From: Oceanobacillus alkalisoli
Lineage (GTDB): Bacteria; Bacillota; Bacilli; Bacillales; Amphibacillaceae
Direction: 5' to 3'
Assembly (NCBI RefSeq): GCF_021556485.1
Contig: NZ_JAKGBW010000007.1
Span: forward strand, 62,001 to 126,000
DNA length: 64,000 nucleotides
The notes under the pieces were generated by a model. The model did not search any database. It was not told the DNA's origin and saw nothing but the letters and a program-made list of their open reading frames with translations. The number at the start of each line of letters is the position of its first letter. Within the stretch, counting starts at the first letter, position 1. Below are positions 45,176-51,759 of the stretch, piece after piece. The translations under genes were made by a program, and so were the position numbers.

Positions 45176-46021
45176 ATGACAAAAAAAGACATACTGACTC
45201 CAATCGGCATTACAGTTGGATTTATGATGATTATTTTCGCAATCAGTACGAATGGGGAAACTGGGAATATTTTAATTTTTCTAGACGTCCCTTCTATTTT
45301 CATTGTACTAGGCGGGGTGGTCGGATCCCTTTTAATCAGTTTTAAGTTAGAGCAGATTAAATTGACTGGTAGGGTGATTAAAGAGTCATTCGTCAAAACG
45401 GAAGATCGCTTGCCAGAAATGATCGAGCTGTTCATTCGTTTATCCGAGCGGGCCAGGAGAGAAGGTATTCTGGCATTGGAGAATGAATTGGATGAAGTAG
45501 AGGATCCTTTTATTAAAAAAGGTATTATGCTTGCTGTTGATGGAATTGAACCGGAAGTAATTACTGACATTTTGAATGCAGAAATTACGGCAATGGAAGA
45601 AAGGCATTATAAAGGGCGTACAATCATTGAAAAAGCAGGGGAGTATTCACCGGCCTGGGGAATGATTGGAACGCTTGTCGGGCTTGTATTGATGCTGAAT
45701 CAGCTATCTGATCCAGCTACATTAGGTCCAGCGATGGCGATTGCCTTAATTACGACTTTATATGGTACAGTTCTCGCCAACCTCGTGTTCATCCCGATGG
45801 CAAGTAAGTTGGAAGCAAAAACAGAAGAAGAAGCTTTCTTAAAACAAATTATCATCGAAGGAATTATTGGTGTCCAGTCTGGTCAAAATCCACGAATATT
45901 AGAAGAGAAGCTAAGTGCCTTTATCTCTAATACAGATAAGCAGAAGTATCAAGAAGCGAAAGAAAAAGAAGAGGAAGCAGCGCGTTCTGGGTTTGTGGAG
46001 GATCGGGTAAATGAAGCGTAG
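45176..46021 (+). CDS. motP: Flagellar motor stator protein MotP
   Basis: A 281-residue MotA/TolQ/ExbB-type protein with four hydrophobic segments. The cytoplasmic loop is charged (LSERARREGILALENELDE), and the TM3-TM4 signature is AWGMIGTLVGLVLML. It forms the sodium-driven stator with MotS and applies torque to the rotor. GGAGAG precedes the ATG. It overlaps motS by 11 bases. The position after ccpA is as in B. subtilis. Confidence 0.92.
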   Translation: MTKKDILTPIGITVGFMMIIFAISTNGETGNILIFLDVPSIFIVLGGVVGSLLISFKLEQIKLTGRVIKESFVKTEDRLPEMIELFIRLSERARREGILALENELDEVEDPFIKKGIMLAVDGIEPEVITDILNAEITAMEERHYKGRTIIEKAGEYSPAWGMIGTLVGLVLMLNQLSDPATLGPAMAIALITTLYGTVLANLVFIPMASKLEAKTEEEAFLKQIIIEGIIGVQSGQNPRILEEKLSAFISNTDKQKYQEAKEKEEEAARSGFVEDRVNEA

Positions 46022-46784
46022 ACAAAGAAAACCGGATAAGGGTGCGGCAAAATGGCTCGTTACCTATTCGGATATGATAACGTTGATTCTTGTGTTTTTC
46101 ATTCTATTATTTTCAATGTCCCGAATTGATCAGATTAAATTTGAAGCAGTGGCGGAATCATTTCAAAACCGGGAAGTGCTTGATTTCCTGCCATCCGTTG
46201 TCCCGAACAGTTACCCGCAGGAAGGTAATAACATTGCGGAAAGTGGTAAGGACGAATCGGACGACCCGATTGATGTGAACGTCAGCCGGGATGCCTATAT
46301 AAGCAAGCAACAGGAAGAAGAGTCTTTAAATGAACTTGTGGAAAGTGTTGAAGCATATTTGGATGAGCATGCGTTAAATGATGAAATTACAGCTGCAATT
46401 ACAGAACGTGGTGTCCTGCTCGTGCTGCAAGATAGCATCTTTTTCAATATGGGAGAAGCGGTTATCTTGGATGAGGGGAAACCGTTCCTTGAAGAAATTG
46501 GGAGCTTATTTTCACAAATGCCGAATGATATTAAAGTGGAAGGTCATACAGACACGAGACCAATTAATACATACCGGTATCCGTCCAATTGGGAATTATC
46601 CGGTGCGAGAGCAAGCAGTGTAGTCCGGTATTTGATTGAGGAATTTAATTTAGAAGAATCGCGTTTTTCGATTGCTGGCTATGGTGATACAAGACAAGTT
46701 GCTCCGAATGATTCAGAAGAGAATATGAGTCTGAACCGGCGAGTGGAGATTACAATTTTAAATACGGACTATGAAGATGAATAA
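46011..46784 (+). CDS. motS: Flagellar motor stator protein MotS
   Basis: A 257-residue MotB-type protein with one N-terminal span. The ion-binding aspartate is D21 in TYSDMITLILVFF, and an OmpA-like peptidoglycan-binding domain lies at about 130-255 (VEGHTDTRPI, NWELSGARA, NRRVEI). Leu33 lies where, from memory, most sodium-type MotS proteins have leucine and Bacillus alcalophilus has methionine with broadened ion use. Sodium coupling is therefore expected. Confidence 0.92.
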   Translation: MKRRQRKPDKGAAKWLVTYSDMITLILVFFILLFSMSRIDQIKFEAVAESFQNREVLDFLPSVVPNSYPQEGNNIAESGKDESDDPIDVNVSRDAYISKQQEEESLNELVESVEAYLDEHALNDEITAAITERGVLLVLQDSIFFNMGEAVILDEGKPFLEEIGSLFSQMPNDIKVEGHTDTRPINTYRYPSNWELSGARASSVVRYLIEEFNLEESRFSIAGYGDTRQVAPNDSEENMSLNRRVEITILNTDYEDE

Positions 46785-46797
46785 CCGATTTTCATAA

Positions 46798-46836
46798 TCA
46801 AAAAAGCAGAAAGAAAATCTCTCTCTGCTTTTTTTT
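46798..46836 (+). terminator. Terminator of motPS
   Basis: AAAAAAGCAGA pairs with TCTGCTTTTTT, inner loop AAGAAAATCTC, T-run after. Confidence 0.85.
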
Positions 46837-46844
46837 ATTGCTTG

Positions 46845-46960
46845 AATGAATTTCATAATTACCAAAGTCGGCTTTCCCATCACCGTATGTAGTTGGGAAC
46901 GAACCAACTCAACTACATATGGTGATGGTGAAGCATTAAATACGTATTATGAAATTCATT
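46845..46960 (+). repeat. 116-bp MITE-like palindromic repeat, copy C
   Basis: Same orientation and length as the copy at 3512-3627, with about four substitutions. Both terminal 15-bp inverted repeats are intact. It lies between the motPS terminator and the end of the murE paralogue, four bases from that gene's stop. Confidence 0.92.
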
Positions 46961-46964
46961 AGCT

Positions 46965-48449
46965 TTATTTAAATATTTTATTTTTCATTGCTTCCTGGAC
47001 AATTTCTTTTTCCGAGAAGTAAATCTCTTGATCGCCAATAACTTGTGTTGTTTCATGTCCTTTGCCGGCAAGGAGAACGCAGTCCTCTGGATTACTCGAT
47101 TCAATCGCATGCTGTATTGCTTCAGCTCGGTCTTCGATTGCAATATAATTTCCTTTATTCCGGTCAAGTGCATCGGTTGTTTCCTTCATAATCGTTGCGA
47201 TATCATGCTTTTTCGGATTATCCAATGTGACAATGGAATAATCGGCGTATTCGGCAGCGACACGCCCCATGCCATAACGTTTATCTCTTCCATTCTCACT
47301 CATATCAGCATAAACCCCGAAGACGAGGATGAGTTTCCCTTTTACAAATGGTCTAAGAACAGTGATCGCTTTCTGTAAGGCATCCTCTGTATGGGCAAAA
47401 TCAACAACGACTCGAAAATCTCCTTGTTTATATACCGTCTCAAGTCTGCCTGAAATATGTTTCACCGTATCCAGGCCAGTTTGAATCGCCTCTATGCTTA
47501 TTCCGTTACAGTAAGCTGCTGCAATGGCTGCTAAGCTATTGGATACATATATTTCACCGGGCAGATGAATCGTAATACGTGCTGACTCATTCGGCGTATG
47601 CACGGTAAAAGACGTTTGTTCAAAGGAATAATCAATATCTGTCGCATAAAAATCAGCTTTTTCATGGATGCCATAGGTAATTGTTCTCACTTCTGGATTA
47701 TTTAATAGTTGTACCAATTTTTGTCCATAAAAATCATCGACATTGACGATATTAAAGTCATGTGTCATTGTAAATAGTTCGGCTTTTGCTTGGAAATAGT
47801 CATCCATTGTTTTATGTAATTCCAGATGATCTGGGCTTAGGTTTGTAAAAATCCCCGTCGTAAAGGAAGTATAAGCAGAACGTTTCAGTTGCAGGGAGTG
47901 AGAAGAAACTTCTATTAAACAATAATCATGTTCTGTCCGTTTCATATCGTCTAGAAATCGCTGAAGGTCAATCGCTTCAGGAGTTGTGTTATTCGTTGGT
48001 ATGATTTCTTCATTCATCAGCGTTCCCAGCGTTCCGATCACTCCGGTTTTCTTATTCGCTTTATCAAGAATCGCTTTCAGAAAATGGGTGATGGAGGTTT
48101 TTCCGTTCGTTCCGGTAATTCCAATTACGTTTAATGTTTCGGATGGATGCCGGTAGAAATTAACGGAGGCTTTTGCCATCCCATCTCTCGTATTTGATAC
48201 TTTTATTACGGTAACATCAGAAGAAACAGGAATTTCCCTTTCTACGAGAATTGCACGCGCTCCATTCTTAACAGCCTCTTGTGCTTTATCATGGCCATCT
48301 AATGTGAAGCCTTTTATACAAATAAAAAGGCTATCAACTTGGTTTTCGCGAGAATCATATGTAAGAATAGAAATTTCTTGATTTATATCTCCTTGAATGA
48401 CTTCATAATCCATATTTTCCATAATGTCTTTTAGTAACAATCCGTCCAT
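46965..48449 (-). CDS. Solitary MurE-type UDP-MurNAc-peptide ligase paralogue
   Basis: A 494-residue Mur ligase closest to MurE. The ATP loop is GITGTNGKTS (110-119), a carbamylated-lysine candidate K222 sits in YFQAKAELF, HISGRLE at 331-337 and GKGHE at 462-466. The amino-acid specificity loop reads DNPK (410-413), where meso-DAP enzymes have DNPR and L-Lys enzymes usually DDPN/DNPN-like loops. The preceding VFGVYADMSENGRDKR also departs from the common VFGCGGDRDxxKR. It stands alone rather than in a mur/dcw cluster. It could add DAP, another amino acid, or act on a different precursor. Confidence 0.82.
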   Translation of the reverse strand: MDGLLLKDIMENMDYEVIQGDINQEISILTYDSRENQVDSLFICIKGFTLDGHDKAQEAVKNGARAILVEREIPVSSDVTVIKVSNTRDGMAKASVNFYRHPSETLNVIGITGTNGKTSITHFLKAILDKANKKTGVIGTLGTLMNEEIIPTNNTTPEAIDLQRFLDDMKRTEHDYCLIEVSSHSLQLKRSAYTSFTTGIFTNLSPDHLELHKTMDDYFQAKAELFTMTHDFNIVNVDDFYGQKLVQLLNNPEVRTITYGIHEKADFYATDIDYSFEQTSFTVHTPNESARITIHLPGEIYVSNSLAAIAAAYCNGISIEAIQTGLDTVKHISGRLETVYKQGDFRVVVDFAHTEDALQKAITVLRPFVKGKLILVFGVYADMSENGRDKRYGMGRVAAEYADYSIVTLDNPKKHDIATIMKETTDALDRNKGNYIAIEDRAEAIQHAIESSNPEDCVLLAGKGHETTQVIGDQEIYFSEKEIVQEAMKNKIFK

Positions 48450-48562
48450 CTCCTTCTTAGAAAGACAAGGTAAATCACTTGTTAAAAATGTTTGCCTGTT
48501 TATTATAGCTCTTCTAAAAAAGAATGTCTATGCAGGAAGGCTAATGAGAGACATTAAAAAAG

Positions 48563-48606
48563 CTCGTGTATATCCAGTGAATCCACCACATATACACGAG
48601 AAATTT
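48563..48606 (-). terminator. Terminator of the acuABC operon
   Basis: CTCGTGTATAT pairs with ATATACACGAG. On the minus strand CTTTTTTA follows. It separates acuC from the murE paralogue. Confidence 0.85.
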
Positions 48607-48612
48607 TTAATT

Positions 48613-49785
48613 TCATCCTTGTAAATTTTGTTTGGGAAGGGTTGCGTATTTCAACATGGCTTCCAGCAGCTTTAAATTTTTTTCTTCAATTTCAAGCTTT
48701 CTCGGAATTTCAGGAAAAGCCTCTTTACTGTCATGCCATGTCGTTGGCAAGGGAACAGGAGACTCTTTTTCCCATTTCTTTAACCAGCTTGAAGGAAGAT
48801 CCCCATTCATTACTTTGCCTCGCTTCATCACACTCCAAATCTGTGCCCACGCTCGTGGGACGGTACGCCAAATGTCATAGCCGCCCCCACCAGTTGCAAT
48901 CCACTTGCCACTACAATATTCGTGGGCGAGCTCATGGGCGAGTAACGGAATTTTTTCATAAACTGCCATGGATGTACATAAATGGGTGAGTGGATCAAAT
49001 GTATGAGCGTCTGCACCATTTTGCGTAAGAATGACGTCCGGTTTAAAATAATCAACTATTTCTTTGAAAGCAGTTTCATAAAGCTGCAGGAAAGATTCAT
49101 CCTGGGTATATGCATCGATCGGCAAATTAAATGAATACCCATGTCCTGCTTTAATGCCACGTTCGCGTACGTCACCAGTTCCTGGGAATAAATAACGGCC
49201 AGTTTCATGAATTGAAAACGTACAGACATACGGATCGTCGTAAAAAGCCCACTGGACCCCGTCCCCGTGATGTGCATCTGTATCGACGTATAGCACCTTC
49301 AGATTATATTTTTCCCGAATATATTTAATCGCAACTGCACCATCATTATAGATACAAAATCCAGATGCTTGTCGCTCAAAACCATGATGGAGCCCTCCAC
49401 CAAGATTCAATGCGTGAATAGCTTCCCCGGACAATACTGCGTCAACTGCCGTGAGTGTCCCTCCAACAAGATAACTCGATGCGTCATGCATATCGGTAAA
49501 CATCGGAGTATCCTCGGTACCGAGTCCGAAAACCATTCCTTGTTCTTTTGTGAGTTTATCTTTTCCAGCTCTTTTAACCGCATCAATATATTCACGGCTA
49601 TGAAACAAAGCCAGTTCCTCCTCGGTCGCTTTACGCGGTGCAATAATATCCTCCGCTTGAATCAATTCAACCGCGTCCAGCAGTTCCTTCGTTAGCAACA
49701 CTCGCTTTTGATTGAATGGATGCTCTGGATTAAAATGATACGTTAAAAGATCATCGGAAAATATGAATTTAACTTGTTCACTCAT
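48613..49785 (-). CDS. acuC: Acetoin utilisation protein AcuC, class I deacetylase
   Basis: A 390-residue histone-deacetylase-family enzyme. Zinc/active-site elements are LGGGLHHGFERQASGFC, VDTDAHHGDG, and the GADAHTFDPLTH and TGGGGYD loops. In B. subtilis AcuC removes the acetyl group that AcuA places on acetyl-CoA synthetase. Its start overlaps the end of acuB by four bases. It is the last gene of acuABC. Confidence 0.95.
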   Translation of the reverse strand: MSEQVKFIFSDDLLTYHFNPEHPFNQKRVLLTKELLDAVELIQAEDIIAPRKATEEELALFHSREYIDAVKRAGKDKLTKEQGMVFGLGTEDTPMFTDMHDASSYLVGGTLTAVDAVLSGEAIHALNLGGGLHHGFERQASGFCIYNDGAVAIKYIREKYNLKVLYVDTDAHHGDGVQWAFYDDPYVCTFSIHETGRYLFPGTGDVRERGIKAGHGYSFNLPIDAYTQDESFLQLYETAFKEIVDYFKPDVILTQNGADAHTFDPLTHLCTSMAVYEKIPLLAHELAHEYCSGKWIATGGGGYDIWRTVPRAWAQIWSVMKRGKVMNGDLPSSWLKKWEKESPVPLPTTWHDSKEAFPEIPRKLEIEEKNLKLLEAMLKYATLPKQNLQG

Positions 49786-50432
49786 ACTTTTGGCTCCATA
49801 ATATTATTTGGCCAGAGTAATTTAAAGCCAGCCTCCCTGATTCCCCGGATAATCGGCATTGGATTCATCGTCTGAACCCGGAAGACGAGCACTTTATATT
49901 CCGGATCATCCCCGTAAGGATAAATAAGAATGGAAACGATATTCACATTATGGTCACCGATGATTTGCGCAACTTCAGGAAGGATGCCTGGTCGATGCGG
50001 TACTTTGACTTCTATTTGGGAACTTTGTACATGGGTTCCAGTAAGTTGAATAAAGGTATGCAGCATGTGCTTTTCAGTTACCATTCCAACAAGCTCGTCA
50101 TTTTGTACGACAGGAACACAAGCAAATTCTTTTTCATAAAAAATCCGGGCGATTTCCTCCACAAAATCCAGTGGATGAACGGTCACAACCGGGTAAGTCA
50201 TAATCGTTTGAATTTCATTTTGTAATTCTTGCCGGTCGGCATCTTTAAGGAAGCTTGAAGGCATGGCGTCACGGACATCCCGGTCAGAAACGATTCCAAT
50301 TACCTGGTTAGCTTTATCAACAATTGGTATATGTCTTATTTTATTTTCTTTTAATAAACGGAGTGCTTCCTCAATTGTTGCAGTAGGCGGGAGCGTAATA
50401 ACTTCGGTGTTCATGATGCTTTCTACTAACAT
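49782..50432 (-). CDS. acuB: AcuB, CBS-pair and ACT domain protein
   Basis: A 216-residue protein with two CBS motifs (about 1-60 and 70-130; GIVSDRDVRDA, GMVTEKHMLH) and a C-terminal ACT domain (about 140-212; VKVPHRPGILPEVAQIIGDHNVN). It probably senses adenine nucleotides and/or an amino acid and adjusts the acetylation switch. It sits between acuA and acuC with minimal spacing. Confidence 0.93.
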   Translation of the reverse strand: MLVESIMNTEVITLPPTATIEEALRLLKENKIRHIPIVDKANQVIGIVSDRDVRDAMPSSFLKDADRQELQNEIQTIMTYPVVTVHPLDFVEEIARIFYEKEFACVPVVQNDELVGMVTEKHMLHTFIQLTGTHVQSSQIEVKVPHRPGILPEVAQIIGDHNVNIVSILIYPYGDDPEYKVLVFRVQTMNPMPIIRGIREAGFKLLWPNNIMEPKV

Positions 50433-50435
50433 GAT

Positions 50436-51086
50436 TCATCCCTCACTTTTTATTCGTTGATTGTATCTTGATAGAAAACGTAAATTGTCAAACACTTCAA
50501 CGGTGGTTTCCGGGACATTTTTTCCGACACGGACCATTAAAGTGTTGGCCGGGTGGGAAATAATTTCCGGGTCATCGGTTGGTGCAGGGGTCAGCCCGCC
50601 GGAAGCCATCATTTTCTCCATTACTTTCCGGTAGTCCCAGATGCTTAATTTCGTACCTTCAAGATCCCAGTGCCAATAATACTCGGTAGAAATTACAATA
50701 TAATTTTCCATGTAATCATCTAACATGGATAGTTTCAATAAGTTAGAAGCTACTCGTTGTCCGCGATAGTCTGGTATGATTTCGATTGCTCCTAATACGA
50801 TTAATTCTTTCATTTTAAAGGTTGACCAACGTTCAAGTGGATCAGGGTAAAGATAGGTTACATAACCGACGATCATTTCTTCTGTTCGGGCGACGATAAT
50901 TCTTGCTTCTTCAAATGAAGCAATTTCAAGAAGAGCCTCAAATTGCTTTTTTGCAGGTCGAAAGGCGACTAATTTGTCGTGAAAATTATACTTTTTTAAC
51001 TCGTCGGATGAGAGGGGACCCTCGATTGTAATCGGCCCGTTGGACGTTTCATAAGTTATGGAATGAAAGGTTTTTATATGTTCCAT
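50436..51086 (-). CDS. acuA: Protein acetyltransferase AcuA
   Basis: A 216-residue GNAT acetyltransferase. The acetyl-CoA loop is in IIPDYRGQRVASNLL (R/Q-x-x-G-x-A type). AcuA acetylates and inactivates acetyl-CoA synthetase. GGTGGTG lies before the ATG. A cre-like site lies 20-30 bases upstream. The divergent acsA gene found beside acuA in B. subtilis is missing here. Confidence 0.92.
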   Translation of the reverse strand: MEHIKTFHSITYETSNGPITIEGPLSSDELKKYNFHDKLVAFRPAKKQFEALLEIASFEEARIIVARTEEMIVGYVTYLYPDPLERWSTFKMKELIVLGAIEIIPDYRGQRVASNLLKLSMLDDYMENYIVISTEYYWHWDLEGTKLSIWDYRKVMEKMMASGGLTPAPTDDPEIISHPANTLMVRVGKNVPETTVEVFDNLRFLSRYNQRIKSEG

Positions 51087-51104
51087 GGCTTCACCACCTA
51101 ATAA

Positions 51105-51118
51105 TTAATGCGCTTACA
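51105..51118 (-). promoter_or_regulatory. cre-like CcpA site upstream of acuABC
   Basis: On the minus strand TGTAAGCGCATTAA fits the cre consensus at about 12 of 14 positions. It lies three bases past a TATACT -10 hexamer, so it would overlap the transcription start. acu genes are known CcpA targets in B. subtilis. Confidence 0.6.
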
Positions 51119-51188
51119 TTTAGTATACAACACTTTTCGGTTATTTTTTAGTATTTTGTGAATATTTATTTTGAATTAAATAGAAAGC

Positions 51189-51497
51189 ACAAAGGCGGAA
51201 GCGCCCGTTTAGCAACGTACAAACTGTGCCTCCCAGGATGGGAGGTAGTTCGATGTTGCCCCAGGAAGGGGTGAACTTAATCGAACCTCCTTTTTACCGG
51301 AAGGGAGATAAAGGAAACATGCCCCTTTAGGGGTAGACGTGAGTTGGGCTTTAGCCCGAATTTAAACGGCCCTCCTTTAGTTATGAGCCGATGTTGACTT
51401 TCACCACAAGGGTATAAGTGCAACTAAGCCTCACAAAGACCGAGCGGATAAGTCTTCTTTATCGATTGGAGGAGTGTGAAGTTTGAGACTGCGCACT
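51189..51497 (+). repeat. Dispersed intergenic repeat family 3, copy b
   Basis: Begins ACAAAGGCGGAAGCGCCCGTTTAGC and ends GGAGGAGTGTGAAGTTTGA, following the reverse of the copy at 21601-21870. About 45 bases containing two small GC hairpins (CCCCTTTAGGGG, GGGCTTTAGCCC) are added in the middle. From 51498 to 51708 I see no gene or clear signal. Confidence 0.82.
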
Positions 51498-51708
51498 GCT
51501 CGTTCCACCAAAAAATTTGCTAGTTGCTCGTCGTGTTGCAAGATTACTCGGTGAAGACACACTCCTCGCAGACGCATGAAGCATACTCGTAGAAGTTTAT
51601 TCAAGATGTAATTCATTTGGGGCTTTGCTGGGCGCAGAGCGGACGTGGCTAGTGCTAGCAATTTTAGTTATGCATAACAATTTCATTTTATAGTTTTGTG
51701 TAAAAGAA

Positions 51709-51738
51709 AAAATCAGGGGTTTGCTAGCTCCTGATTTT
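51709..51738 (-). terminator. Terminator of the class A PBP gene
   Basis: AAAATCAGG pairs with CCTGATTTT. On the minus strand the stem is followed by TTTTTTCTTTT-like sequence. Confidence 0.75.
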
Positions 51739-51759
51739 AAGTCTTGCTTATATTGCTTG

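Noticed and set aside
44788-45570. Minus-strand frame of 260 codons across the end of ccpA and start of motP
   Set aside because: It is antisense to two clearly conserved genes, with low-complexity Ser/Ile-rich translation and no ribosome site.
3512-46960. CRISPR-like interpretation of the 116-bp repeats
   Set aside because: Copies are kilobases apart, too long, and in mixed orientation, with no spacers or cas genes.
51431-51661. Minus-strand 76-codon frame downstream of repeat 3b
   Set aside because: It starts and ends in repeat-derived sequence and its translation resembles no protein.
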